Below are positions 23,074-34,881 of a stretch of 64,000 bases of DNA, in pieces. The notes beneath the pieces were generated by a model. It saw only the letters and a program-made list of their open reading frames with translations, was not told where the DNA came from and ran no database searches. Positions within the stretch are counted from its first letter, which is position 1. Each line of letters starts with the position of its first letter. The position numbers and the translations under genes were made by a program. Origin of the DNA: Zopfochytrium polystomum (taxonomy: Eukaryota > Chytridiomycota > Chytridiomycetes > Chytridiales > Chytridiaceae); NCBI GenBank assembly GCA_025765615.1, contig JAIVFJ010000020.1, positions 310,001 to 374,000 on the forward strand. The letters are read 5' to 3'.

Positions 23074-25199
23074 CTGGTGCTTTCCCCGGGGGCGACGCCG
23101 CTGCTGAATGGAGAAGCAAAAGGCTCTTTCTTCGATTGAGGGCTGATACAATTATCTTGGGGTGGCGGCAGCGCAGTGGTGGTGAGAATTACAGCAATAA
23201 TATCACTGTATTTATCCCAAAACTCATTTTTATCTCCGTTTCAATAATTTTTATCTTCTTCTTTTCTTGCTTTTCTAATTCTTTTGAAACAAGGACTGCC
23301 GCTGCTGCATATGAACTGCATTTCAACTGCAAAAACAGGGGTTTTAGGGATAGTGCTGCAATTTGGAATCCCCGTTTTCGTGATTTGAGAATTATTATTG
23401 TTTACGCGGGAGGCGAAATACATGTGACTCGACGAGAATCCGAAATTTTCAATGCGGAAGACTGTTCATTCGGAAACATCAAACAAACACATCAATATAT
23501 TAATGTCTCAAAAATCGAAGCTCCTCGCGGTGTGGCAACAACCAGTTCCAACAAGTTTGAGCAAACACTGCTTTAACCCTTGAACCCCAACGTCCTTTAT
23601 CTTGATTTTTTGTGGCTGTGGAAAAAAAGAGAGGAACACACAGGCCTTTTTTTCTATGTAGCAGCAACACGAAGAGACGGCTCCAAATTTGCGCTGTACT
23701 CTTGAACGCTACTGGCCTGCGACAGTGAGCGCACAGTTGCGCCTGCTGATCCTGCTGGACGTCGGCGGCACAGACGTCGACAACACTGTGGCCGCCTGTT
23801 CTACCTTGCATTTTGTGGTGCTGGAAGGCGGAGCGGCAGCGGCGGCAAGGCAGATGCGGTGTGCGAGAGATGGTGGCAGGGGGCGGCAAAAGCGACAGGG
23901 AGAAGGAGGGGGAGGTGACAGTGGCGGGGGCCCGCAGTGGACAAAGTTGCGCCTGTGGTGGAGATGAGGGTGTCGTAGGCATCGTGCAGATCTGGGGGAA
24001 GTAGTGATGAGGAGGCGACGGCAGCGAGAATGACGTGTATGAGGACTTCGGGACCTGCTGAGTCTGCTGCACTGCGCGCTTGTCACAGCTCCCAACATCT
24101 GGTCCGTGGCGCTGCGATTGACAAACTGTATGCCATACCCCTCCCCTTCCCCACTCTTCCCACCCCCCTGGCTGTGAGAGTCGTCGTCAGGGCGCAGTGT
24201 GCGGCGCTGGTCTTCTGCAAGATGAGCATGGAGGGGCGTTGAGTGGTTATGACAAAAACTACCGTTGGTGGTGAACTTCGGTACACCCCCAAAATATTAT
24301 TTCACAACCCAAATGCCTGGATTCTTTAAGAAAGGCTTAGAGGATATCCCAAAGAGCTATCTCAGCTTGCTATCCCAAGGTTTTGGCCAGTCAGTGATAG
24401 GGTGGAATATTTCTTCCAAAAAACGTTAATGTAGGTGTTCTGGAATGAATCTTCACTCTCAGACAGACAGTGAATATTAAAATATACCTAGCGATGGACG
24501 TCGTGATGTTGTGTGAAGTGAAAACGTGCCCGGTGGTGCCATAGGAGAATTTCGTCTACGAAACGGCCTAAAATTTCGGGTTTCCCCTTGCGGTAGACTT
24601 GTACACGTCCGGCACACGTCGACTGAGCGATATCAGATCGCTACACAGTGCCAGGCTTGCACGGCAGCAGCTGCACGCCCATTGTGGATGTCTGCGTCAG
24701 ACAGACAACAAAAGGACAAAATCCAATTAAGTAGAGGGCATAGTAAATGTACTATTTGACAAAGGTCTGGGCGTGAGGACAGATATTATAGCATACCATT
24801 TAGCCTCCACCATGCAGGTGCTAAGTGCTGGGACTTGAATCCCCACTGGTGTTATGCTTTTACTCAGCGTTGAGCTGGAGCACATGCCTTTTGAGCAAGT
24901 CTGCGGAGGCGCCTTAACTTCCTTACTGTAACAGCAAGTCAGGCATGTTTTCTAGTTTTTAATTGGACTCCTCCTTCTTGGGCGTCTGGGCTGCGTGGTG
25001 CGCACCGCGCGGCGCTGGCTGGGTCCAACAACAAAAGTCACTTATCCTAACTGGGAAAATCCTGGTTTGGGTTACGATCACGGTTAAAGCCGGCTAACCG
25101 CAGAGCCTTGGCAACAAGCCTCCGTCAATTCGTTCTCTCCATGCTGGAGAATGCAACTATGGTAAGCCCTTCAGTATAGAGGAGGTAGTTCACTGCAAA

Positions 25200-25560
25200 A
25201 TGAAACTAAGTGCAAATTTGCTTACTTTTGGTGTCTGGCACTGTACCCACGATTGTTTTTTCTTCAATGGGAACGGCACTTTGACCGGAAACAGCAATAT
25301 TTACAATCATTTAAAAAAATTGGAAGCGAAAGGGAACAAAGCCAAACGCTTGGTGAATCGAAACGGACACAAAAAGCGGATCATAAGATATTACCTCCGG
25401 TCACGGCCTTTTGAAAGCAGCATCCGCTTGTTCACTGTATGGGTCGATTTCACTTCGCTGTGTGCCAAGATGACCAACCAGTGATCGGCGACAACCCTGA
25501 ATTTCACCGACTCCGGAAGGGCAGTGGCGGCACTGGGTGTACAGTACATTAAATGCATAC
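25200..25560 (+). mobile_element. Possible remnant of a hAT-type transposase
   Basis: The frame starting at 25200 carries a BED-finger-like pattern: VWHC..DCFFFNGNGTLTGN followed by SNIYNHLKK, that is paired Cys, then Asn and His in the usual order. About 150 bases on, a different frame (from 25440) reads FHFAVCQDDQPVIGDNPEFHRLR, which resembles the conserved hAT segment where a hydrophobic run precedes P..V.NP.F..L. The two pieces sit in different frames, so the element is inactive if the reading is right. Terminal inverted repeats were not identified. Confidence is low because both matches are short. Confidence 0.3.
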
Positions 25561-25954
25561 TGTTAGGAACAAGCAGAGCGGGTTGCAAAGGCTCGCACAA
25601 CCTGAACAGAATACGGAACCGTTGAAGAGCGAGCAAGTTGCAGCTCTTGTTGACTTGTTGACTTGGTTCCGCGCACCGCACCAGCCCCTTCGCTCACATG
25701 ACGGGCGTAGTTGAGCTCTCTGACAAGGCGCGAAAAGTTTCGAAAAAAAAGTTCGCGTCCGCTGTGTCTCCCCCCCCGACGCGCGCCCACGCCGTGCCTT
25801 GGCCGCCACCACCCGCCGCAACCCACGCGCCGGAACTTGCGACGAAACACACCGCCCACTCTCCTAAGCGATCCCCACCCCTCCTCCCCGCTATTCCCAT
25901 CCACCCCCCTTCTCCGCGCCGAAAAGCAAGTCACGAGCACGGCAGAACTTTGAA

Positions 25955-28095
25955 ATGACCGAGTGCAGCGTCCTGCCGAGCCTATCCGCGGACTCTGGCT
26001 TCGACGCCCCGCACCCGCCGCCACTGCCGGCGCACCGGTCGCGCGACCCAACCGCCCCCGCCACCACCGCCACGACGTCGCCCTCTGCGCGGCTACCGCG
26101 CCCCACGCTGCCGTCCTGCGAGCCGCAAACGATGGCCGGGGCGGCGCGGAAAGACCCGTTCGAGCATCGACACTACCTCGCGCTGCACCCCACCTGCAAC
26201 AAGCTCCTCGCCAAGCGGTGGGAGGACCACTCGCGGGACTTGCACTGCAGGCGGCTCAAGCAGGCTAAGCCGACCATCGACAACTCGCAGCCGAGGGCGT
26301 ACCCGCACCTGGAAATGAGGCTCAAGCGGTGGCAGATTGAAGAAGGTTTTTTTGGCCGGGGCGGTGTTTGGGGGTGGAAACCTCGTTGAAAGGGCGGAGG
26401 TTGACTGACGAGCGCCCCCGCCCCCTTCCCCTTTTTTTTTCCATCCCAATAATCACTCTTTTTTTACAGAGCGGCTCCACAACATTGAAAAGAACAATCA
26501 CATCCTCCTGGACAGAATCACGTTTCAAATGCTGAGCACTTCTGAAATCTCAAATCTCACCGAAAAGGAGATTCGGAGCCCGACCTTTCTCGTGGCCGGT
26601 GAGCACAAGCGAAAGAGGAACTTGCAGCGCATCATGAAAGAGAATCTGGTGAGTCCTTGCGGGGTCTCCAACGCGCATAACAAGTACCCAAAAATGAAAA
26701 ATAAAAAAAACGACACGAAAAAAAAAAAACAGACCATTCTCCAACGCATCGAAGACAAGGAGCCCAACTACAACCAGATGGAGTGGCTCGAAGACCGCCA
26801 GCGCAACCTGGGCTACCTTTTCAACATTTCCCAGTTCCCGCGACACTACGAGCAGCTGCGGAAGCAGGGCGAGGCGGCGCTCAAGGAGCTGCACGCCCAG
26901 TCCCTCTACGTCATACCGCCACGGACCGGCGGCGACGGCGGCGAACACGGTTCGGGGGCCGGCGCGAGAGGTGGCGGCGGCGGCGGCGGTGGTGAGCGAA
27001 GGAAGAAGAAAAAGGCCGCGAAGAAGCCCGCCGCGCACACCGCCGTCGACGCAGGCAAAGACGCACATGCGGAGGCAGGCTCGCGAGACCCGGCCGCCCC
27101 GGCCTTGGCTCGCCCCGCCGACGCCCGCGCTAGGCATCAGCAGCAGCAGCAACAGCAGCAGCAGTCACCGTCACCACCGCCGCCGCCACCGCCCGCTGCC
27201 TTCATCTCGCCCCCCGCCGCCGTCTCCCCGCGCCCCGCGTCTGCCGCCGCCTCGTCCGCCACCCCAGCACCGCTGCCCGCCCTGCAGCGCGTCTCCGCTG
27301 TCCCCGGCTCCCGCCCGCTCTCCGCTGCCCACCGCGTCCTCCCCGCCGCCGCCGCCGCCGCCGCAGCGGCCTCGGCTTCCTCGCCCCCGCCACCGCCGCC
27401 GTCGCAGCAAGCGGCCGCGCCGGGTTCCGCCGAGACGCCCTACCCGCCGCCGCCCGCGGATGATGATGCGCATGAACGCGCCCCCGAGGCCGCTGTTGCT
27501 GCTGCTGCTGCTGCCACAGCCGTTGCTAAGGACGACGGAGGAGCCGAGGCGCCGTGGGCGGACGACGGCGACGACGGCGGCCCGGCTTTCCCTGTCGCGG
27601 CGGCGCTAGAGGACAGGCCCGATGGCGGTGGTGGCGGTGGTGGCGGTGGCGACGGCGGCTGCGAGACGGCCGGCGAGGGTGAGGCGCCGGTGGAAGCTGC
27701 GGCGGTGGCGGCGGCGGAGGTGGAGGAAGGGATCGAGGGGGCGGAGGGTGGCGCGGGCGAGGACCAGACCGACGCGGTCGCGGAGGTGAACGCTGCGGCG
27801 ACGGCGACGGTGATGGTTGAGAACGGGGTTGGCGAGAGCGGCGAGAGCAGCGATGGGGAGGGGCGAGTGGGAGACGAGGTAAGGGGGAAGGGTGGCGCCG
27901 ACTGGGGGTTCGTGCTGACTTTTTTCTTTTTTCCGGTTCAATTCACATCTGTGACAGGGCCAATACGACACCGACCAATTCGACCCCGACGCCGGCGCTG
28001 ACGGCGACGGCGAACTCGGCAGCGGCGGCCCGGAGCCCGAGACAGACGAGGCCGCCGCCGAAAGTGACCACGAACCGACTGCTCTCGACATATAA
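25955..28095 (+). CDS. CFAP97/Hemingway family flagellar protein
   Basis: Four exons (25955-26345, 26470-26648, 26733-27878, 27958-28095) with matching phases give about 617 residues. An ATG at 26132 is an alternative start. Residues about 65-190 match the CFAP97 (KIAA1430/Hemingway) domain: HYLALHPTCNKLLAKRW, KPTIDNSQP, then HLEMRLKRWQIEEERLHNIEKNNH and ILLDRI, the same order as in known family members. A second conserved stretch follows in exon 3 (NYNQMEWLEDRQRNLGYLFN). The C-terminal half is very low complexity (poly-Pro, Ala, Gly, Glu), encoded by GC-rich triplets. The 84-nt intron 2 is in frame without a stop and could be retained. CFAP97 proteins occur in ciliated eukaryotes, so the organism should make flagella. 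Confidence 0.8.
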
Positions 28096-28719
28096 AGCCA
28101 TGGAGGAGGGCGGCGGGGGTAAGGGATGGATCGAGGATTGTTATTTACTTGTTATAGCGGTCTTTATTGTGGTGTGTGTGTGTTTTTTTTTTTTTTTAGG
28201 CGGAGTAAGCAGCACAACACCGAAATAGAAGTGCAGAAAACGCGCGGTTTGAGGGGGGCTTAGGGACCGCGGATTTTTTAACTTAATTTATGGTCCTTTC
28301 TGTAAACAAGCCCACGGAAGACGTGGAAGACGAGAAGAGCGTTAGTGATGCCTTGTTCTTCTTCTTCCTTTTTTTTTTTTTTTTTTTTTTTTTTTTGGCT
28401 TGTCACCCACGGCGTTGCCCGTGATCCCGTTCAGGGCCGTTTCAACCCTTTGCCCATTTGCCTTCCCGCGTGTTTCCCCCCCTACTTGACGCGGGAAAAA
28501 TAGAAAGAAAAAGCAAAGGGAGAGTAGTGCGCGCACCAGTGGGCCGTTCGCGTTTCGCGTTTCGCGCCACAGCACGCCCTCGCGCCCGTTGTCTCTGTAA
28601 ATCTGGATGCGTCCATCTGTCTGTCCGTCTGCATGTCTGTCGGTCCAAGAACTGTTTGTCTGTTCTAGTATTTTTTCCTATTTTGGCTGTCTAATTTGTC
28701 TTGTCTCTTTCTCCCTCTC

Positions 28720-28774
<55 letters not shown>

Positions 28775-28805
28775 GTCTCTTCCTCTCCTTCTTTTCTCTC
28801 TCTGG

Positions 28806-28848
<43 letters not shown>

Positions 28849-29252
28849 TTCCTCTTCTCTCCTTTTGATTCAATGATGCAGCACGCGCGCGCGAGTCTGG
28901 ACGCACGCGCCGGGCTTGCCTCTGTTGGGCTTGCTGCACGCTGATTGGTGGGGGACGCTTTGAGAGAGGCAGAGAGAGAGAGACAGACAGAGCGAGAGAG
29001 GCAGAGAAACTGGGAAAAAGAGAGAGACAGAGACAGGAGAGAGAGAGAGAGAGGGAGAGAGAGAGCAGGGAGAGCAGGGAGAGCCAGATGAATTCCCGCG
29101 TCGCCCTCACACTTAAATACCCCCGCTTCCCTGCGGCTCGGGCCCTCCTTCCGTCTCTCAGTCAAACCTTCCCTCGCCCTCACACTCACTCACCCTAACC
29201 CTCACCTTCCTCACTTCCGCTCGCAGTGCGTTGTCGATCTTCGTCAGCAGCC
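28096..29252. repeat. Spacer with T28 and CT/GA simple repeats
   Basis: About 1.15 kb between two plus-strand genes. It holds T-runs at 28185-28198 and 28369-28396, a CT-rich array at about 28705-28855 and a GA-rich array at about 28968-29075, separated by about 110 bases of ordinary sequence. The two arrays are complementary in composition and could pair as a long imperfect hairpin. No gene is seen; the phosphate transporter promoter lies at the right end. Confidence 0.7.
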
Positions 29253-31553
29253 ATGCAGCGCCAGGGGTCCATCGGAAGCGGCAGCGTCAACATCTACCCT
29301 CACCAGCGAATCGCACAGCAGCCGCGCCACAACAACCACCAAGATGTTCACGTCCAGTACCTCTCCAACTCGAGCTCGCAGGCCCCCCTTCGCAAGAACT
29401 CGCAGCCCGCCGTGGACTACGCCTACAACGGCCGCATCCAGACCGTCGGCCAGAAGCGCGCCCGCGCATTTGCGCTCCTCGACGAAGCCGAGCTGGGTTC
29501 GTTGGAACTTCTTTTTGGGGATCCATTGTGGATGGAGGGAGAAGGCGCTGGAGGTTTGAGTGTGTTGAGAGGAGTGAGAAGGAGCGAAAGCTTTGAGTGA
29601 ATCCAAAAAAAAAAAAAATGCTGACGTGTTGCGCGTAAACCATTCGCATTCCACTAGGCTGGTTCCACTTGCGCGCCGTGCTGGTATCGGGCGCCGGGTT
29701 CTTTACCGATGCGTACGACATCTTTGTGATTTCACAATGCTTGCCGATGATGTGAGTCCCGCTTCGATTTGCTCTCTCGGCCTTTTTTTCTGACTTCGGC
29801 TCGTCTCGTCTTGTCTTTCCCTTCCGTGCTGAGAAAAAAAGCTACCAAATCTATTACAGCTCTTACGTCAAAGGTTGGAAAATTGCTTGTCCCTGCGTCG
29901 TGGACTGCATCCGACTAACACGCTGTGGCAAACCCCCCAGGCTCCTACCCGGCACGATTCGTGAATGCCTCAGCTCCCTTCAACGCAAACTACACCTACA
30001 CTCCGCAACAAGGTATTTATTTCTGCTGCCCATTATTCTCTACTTCCATTGCTTTTGTCTGTGAACGACAAATGTACGTCACATCCTACCTAACCCATCG
30101 TTCATCAACAACAGTTCTCACCGATTGGGTCAACTCTGGCAACAACAAACACCTCGACGCGCTCCTCAAGGCATCCACCAATTGGGGAAACTTTATCGGC
30201 CAACTCCTCTTTGGCTACCTCGGCGACAAGCTGGGCCGCAAGCGCATGTACGGCATTGAACTCATGATCATGATCTTTTGTACCGTCTGCACGGCGATGG
30301 CAGCCCCTGCCGCCCGCGGTCTCTCCATAATCGCCGCGCTGTCGGTCTGGCGCTTTTTCCTCGGCATTGGCATCGGCGGCGACTACCCAATGTCGGCCAT
30401 CATCACGTCCGAGTTTGCCAACGTGCGCTACCGAGGAATGATGATAGCCGCCGTGTTCGCGATGCAGGGCATCGGCATCCTGATTGGCGGACTCGTCTTC
30501 GTCGTCACGCTGCTCTACATGAAGCCCTACATCGTCGAAGACTTTATGAACCTTGACTACGTGTGGCGCATCGCGCTCGGCACCGGTGTCATCCCCGCCG
30601 CAATCGCGCTCTACTTCCGTCTGACCATCCCCGAGACCCCGCGCTACACCGTCGACGTCGTCGGCGACGCGGAAAAGGCCGAGCGCGACGTCGTCAAGGT
30701 CCTCGCGCTCAACCAGGTGCGCGACGTGACGTCCGCGTGGGGGGAGGAGCCCGCCCCGCCGACCACCCGCGTCGCCGTCAAGGGCGACGACTTTACCGAG
30801 TACTTTGGTCAGCCCCGCAACCTGCGCATCTTGCTCGGCACCGCCTACTCGTGGTTCGCGCTCGACATTGCCTGGTACGGACTGACGCTGAACCAAAACA
30901 CTATCCTCAGCTTGATCAACTACAACGGACCCGCAAAGATCTCTGGGTTCTGCGTCCAGAACGGGTCCGACCCACAGTTCTGCCCAGCGCCGTTTGCTGA
31001 CCCCCTCGCAACCGTATTTGACTACCTTTACCCGCGCGCCGTCGGAAACATCATCATTGCGTGCGCGGGAACTGTCCCAGGGTACTGGGTGGCCGTGCTG
31101 CTTATCGAAAAGCTCGGCCGCAAAACAATCCAGTTCGCCGGCTTCATCGTCCTCACGGTCGTCCTGCTGGTCCTCGCCATCTTTTGGTCCACCATCTCCT
31201 CGAACGCAACCTACTTTGTCCTCCTCTTCACCGTCGCGCAGTTCTTCTTCAACTTTGGGCCCAACACGACCACCTTTGTGGTCCCTGGCGAAGTGTTCCC
31301 GACGCGCTGGCGGTCGACCGGCCACGGCATCTCGGCCGCGTGCGGCAAGGTCGGCGCCATCCTGGGCATCCAGGCCGTCGGGCCCTTCTTCAATCAGAAC
31401 CCGCAGCTAGTGCTCTACGTGTTCAGCGCCGTCATGTTGTCCGGGATTTTTGCGACTTTCTTGATTCCGGAGACCAAAGGCAAGACGCTGGAGGAGCTGT
31501 CGCAGGAGGACGGCGTGTTCATCGACTCGACCGAGGTCGTTTACAGGGCTTGA
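29253..31553 (+). CDS. Phosphate:H+ symporter of the MFS (PHO84/PHT1 type)
   Basis: Five exons (29253-29496, 29658-29751, 29860-29873, 29941-30012, 30115-31553) give 620 residues with consistent phases. Exon 3 is only 14 nt. After a hydrophilic N-terminus, TM1 holds GFFTDAYDIFVI, the signature of the phosphate:H+ symporter family. Further family features are LFGYLGDKLGRKRMYG (MFS loop 2-3 motif), GIGIGGDYPMSAIITSEF, ETPRYTVDV after TM6, the second-half TLNQNTILS and the C-terminal PETKGKTLEELS. This is a plasma-membrane importer of inorganic phosphate coupled to protons, normally induced by phosphate starvation. No PHO4-like site was looked for exhaustively. The best-supported start is MQRQGSIGS at 29253. 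Confidence 0.9.
29860..29873 (+). other. 14-nt micro-exon of the phosphate transporter
   Basis: Flanked by CTATTACAG on the left and GTTGGA on the right; the following intron has a GACTAACAC branch-like site. It supplies the residues ISYVKG between the TM1 end and the extracellular loop and keeps the frame (phase 2 in, phase 1 out). Confidence 0.65.
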
Positions 31554-32202
31554 GGCGCCAACTATCGATTCGACGGATGTCTTGTAATTTTTTTTTTTTT
31601 TGGGGTCTTTCTGTAGCCCTTTCTCCCTCTGTGCGCTTCATCTCACCTTGATCTTCTTCCTCTGTCTCCTTCGTCTCCGCAAATCGGACACATCTTGCCG
31701 TGTTGATTAGCGCTCCTATGTTGATTGCTATCGCTCCCTCTCGCCGCTTGTCCAGGTCACAACTCCTTCTCCTAAAGCCCCCTTCCTTCCCCCTCTCCCT
31801 CCCGTCTCTCTTCCTTGGCTTCTTCATCCAACCACTCCTTTACTATCGCTCAACATATGGCAGAACCTTTTGTGTACTGGCCAAAACAGTTATAGAATGC
31901 TGTGCGGAGTATTTTTCAGTTGTCCGTTTTTCTTCATACCCTACTTTGCCTCACCAACCTCCGCAAGCATTCTACGCATCCTTCTGTCCTCTCTACCCCC
32001 ATTACCCAAAAAAAGAAAACCCCCCTCAAAAAAGGGCCGTATGTAACGAACGCAAACCAGAAAAGCCGATCGTTGAAAGCGGGAAACTCATAAGCCTACT
32101 TTAACCTCTTAAAAAGCAAACTCTTGTTGTTTTTCACTGTTTTTTGACGCCCCAAGTTTACCTCTCATTTACCTCCTGTTTTCCATTTTATTTTCCACGC
32201 AC
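31554..32202. other. Convergent spacer, T/C-rich
   Basis: About 650 bases between the phosphate transporter stop and the in-frame stop of the minus-strand gene. Pyrimidine-rich, with no supportable ORF. Confidence 0.4.
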
Positions 32203-32235
32203 CTACCCCCTGCGCGAGTCGAACGTGGAGAAGAG

Positions 32236-32278
<43 letters not shown>

Positions 32279-34250
32279 CGAGGCCTCTTGTTCCAAAAGA
32301 ATTGTGGGGATGGGAGGAGGATAGCAAGTATAGAAACAAGGGGAGGAGGAGGAACAGAAAGAAGAACAGTACAGTGCAATCGAAAGCACAGGCAGCCAGG
32401 CGGCGGCGGCAGCCGCATCAGGTTCACAGAAAACGCCAACGGCGCCTTGCTCCGCCGAACCGTCCCCGCCATCGCACCGTCCGCCGCCCCGCCATCTCCC
32501 TCTCTACCCTCCCCAACGACGACGACGCCCGAGCCCGAGCCTGAAGCCGCCGCCGCCGCAAACTTGTCCTCGGCTACCACCATGACCCGCGCAGGCGGCC
32601 GCACCTCGCACTCGTCGTTCCGCGTCGAGTGCGCCACGTACCACACCGTCACGCGGCTCGTCACCAGCCGAAAATACTGCCGAAACACCCGCCCGCCGCC
32701 GTGCGCGACCGCCACCGACTCGTGCGGCGTGCGGTCCGTCATCCACGTCATTGTCTTGGCCTCAAGCATCCTCGGGCCGCCCCGCCGCGCGCCTGCGGAG
32801 CCGCCGTAGGGCCGGAAGTTGCGGCCGTTCATCCACGGAAAGAGGTCGCCGGTCGCCGCGCGCTTTGGCGGCCCGCGGTCCAGCAGGTGCCGCAGGTGCT
32901 CAATGTCCCCGTGCGGCCCCGCGATCCCCGCCGGGTCCCGCAGCACGCAGTCCCACGCGCGGCTGCTGTTTGGCGTGTTGGAGGCTTGGAACACGCCGCC
33001 GACGATCTGCCGGGTGGATTCTGTTTGCCGGCGTAGGGGGGGGGAAGGGGGGTGTTTTAGTTGATCTCTGCAAAGCTTGCGTTGAACAGATTCGGCATGG
33101 CTTCCTCACCGATCGTCCCGCCGCCCCATGCCACATGAATTATCTTCGGCTGTCCTCCCCTTACCCCTCCTTCTCCTTCGCTCATCTGGTAGCAGCTGGG
33201 CGTCTCGACGTGCAGTCCCGGCCGCCGCTGCGTCTCTCCCGGCTCGACAAAGCCCTCGTGGATCGTGAGGTACCCGACCTTGAATTTCTCGCCCGGACAG
33301 CGCGCCAGGCACGCGTTGATCATCGAGGAGTACCGCTTGCATTTCAAGGGGAGGCTCCCCGCCCGCCCCATCACGACCGGAAGCATGTTCACGTGGAACG
33401 GCTCCACACGCTCGCCCAGCGCCGCGACCAGCCGCTGCTGCGCGCGCGAGATGCGCTCGGCGGCGGCGGCGGCGTCGATGTTGCTGTCGTCGTCGATAGA
33501 CCACACCGGAGCGTCCGCTGCATCCACTAGATCCTCCGCCACGGCCCACCGCGCCAGGTCCCGCCACATCCCGCGCATCTCGGCCGCCGCCGCCGCCGCG
33601 CCGCCGTCCGCGGGCAGCCGCGCCTCGGAAAAGTCGCGCGCCGCCGTTGCGGTCGACGCCGCGCGACCACGCTGCGAACGGACCAGCGGCGGCGGGAACT
33701 CGACGCGGAACAGCCCCGCCCGCAGCCCGCGCTGCTGCGGCGCGCTCCAATCCACGTGCCGCGCCCGCGCCGCGCGGAACGCCGCGATCACGAGCGCCGC
33801 GGCGTCGAGGTCGCGCCGCAGCACCCGCAGCGGGCTGCGGCGGCTCAGGTGGATGCCCGCGAGGAGCGCCGCCACGCACGGGTCGAAGGACCCGCCCGAT
33901 AGTGGAGGCGGCGTCGTGGTGAAGTTGGCCTGGTACGTCTTCTCGCCGCCGCCGCCGCCGCGCGTGCGGGGGGGAAGGAGGTCTGTGCGCAGCAGCTGCG
34001 CGGCGTCGTCCTCCGACTGCAGTGGGCGCATGCGCGATTTGCGGCCGTGCCGGTACTGCAGGCCGTGGATGGCGGACGGCGGGATGGCGAAGGCGGCGGC
34101 GATCGCATGGTGGAGGGCGTCGAGTGTGCAGACGGCTGCTGCACCCACGCGGACGGATTTGACCTGCGGCGTGACGCCGTCCTTCATCGTCACCTCGATG
34201 TTCAGGATGGCGGTGTGCTTGCTCGACGAGCCTTTGCCCTCAGCCGTCAT
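32203..34250 (-). CDS. Conserved protein of unknown function with a TDRTPHES motif
   Basis: Two exons, 34250-33110 and 33020 downwards, joined over an 89-nt intron (GTGAGG...CAAACAG). The C-terminal half contains KVGYLTIHEGFVEPGETQRRPGLHVETP, a Gly-rich HVAWGGGTI, then GGVFQASNTPNSSRAWDC, HGDIEHLR, MTWMTDRTPHES and FRQYFRLVTSRVTVWY. I recall this block order from uncharacterised proteins of fungi, oomycetes and algae. The spaced His, Asp and Glu residues suggest a cupin-like or 2-oxoglutarate-type metal enzyme, but this is inference. The N-terminal 100 residues resemble a ubiquitin-like or PB1-like fold. The 3' end is doubtful: the open frame runs through a 41-base homopolymer (32236-32276, read as poly-Phe) before stopping at 32203, so the real stop or a last intron probably lies near 32400-32560. 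Confidence 0.6.
32236..32276. repeat. A41 homopolymer
   Basis: An uninterrupted run of 41 A on the plus strand, among the longest in the window. It lies at the uncertain 3' end of the minus-strand gene. Confidence 0.95.
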
Positions 34251-34881
34251 GATGGCGCGGCACGGCGGTGGGACTCGAAACTTGCTTTCCAGTTGCTGAG
34301 CCACTGCCACAACTGCACTTGACTGACGAACCGAGGACGAACGCTCCCATATTGTCGGGGGCAAACATATGTGGCCGCTAGCGCATAGCGCATGGTGGTT
34401 TTGAACTGAGCTGTTCAATTCTTTTCGCTCACTTAGTTGGCCCGTGCTCTTTCAAAGACCCGCCCAGCGCTCAGGGGCTGCCTCTTCCTGTGGAAGTAGT
34501 CGAAGGGCCACCGCCCGCTCCTACCACCACCGATGCAGCAGCAGCGGCTGCCCTACCGGTGGGGGGTGGGGGTCTCCGGGTTTCCGCTTTGCCCTAAACT
34601 CGCGTAGCCGCAGCTCCGCCTGCGTCATCCACTCCGTCGCAACCGAACATCATACTTGGTACAGCGCGTTAGAGCAGATATGACGCGACGACAGCAGTTG
34701 AACACCATCGACAGCGGAGAGCGTAACGCGGGTCGGACTGTGGGATGGACCAGCGGAACACATAGGTTTGCAGGAGGTTACGAATAATTTTCTACACCTG
34801 GACAGCCCAAACGCAGCCTTCTCATCAGGCCTCCTGAGCACGCTCGTACCAGCCTCCTATTTCGCTTCCGCCTTTTCTTGT
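34251..34881. other. Spacer upstream of the TDRTPHES gene
   Basis: About 630 bases containing the promoter of that gene and the 3' end of the next minus-strand gene. No protein family is recognised in the short ORFs. Confidence 0.35.

Larger units (their letters stand above)
22498..25199. other. Gene-poor region with microsatellites
   Basis: No gene could be supported here. It contains a (TG)n/(GC)(TG)n tract at about 22699-22768 and a pure (CT)24 at 23023-23070. A C/T-biased stretch at 23850-24190 produces long ORFs on both strands without recognisable domains. Sequence from 24200 on is AT-richer than the flanking genes, consistent with decayed transposon or intergenic DNA. The promoter of the NLR-like gene should lie at its left edge. 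Confidence 0.4.

Noticed and set aside
23500..24098. Minus-strand ORFs of 129-190 residues
   Set aside because: They are driven by a pyrimidine-biased stretch, have no splice-site context or domain, and overlap equally long ORFs on the other strand.
24810..24930. tRNA-like or SINE-like strings (a GACTTGAATCCCC B-box-like complement and a GAGCACATGCCTTTTGAGCA stretch)
   Set aside because: The B-box-like string and the anticodon-arm-like string are on opposite strands or wrongly ordered. No acceptor stem pairs and the T-loop is off by one base.
30105..31325. 406-residue minus-strand ORF
   Set aside because: It is antisense to the phosphate transporter and reflects its codon bias.
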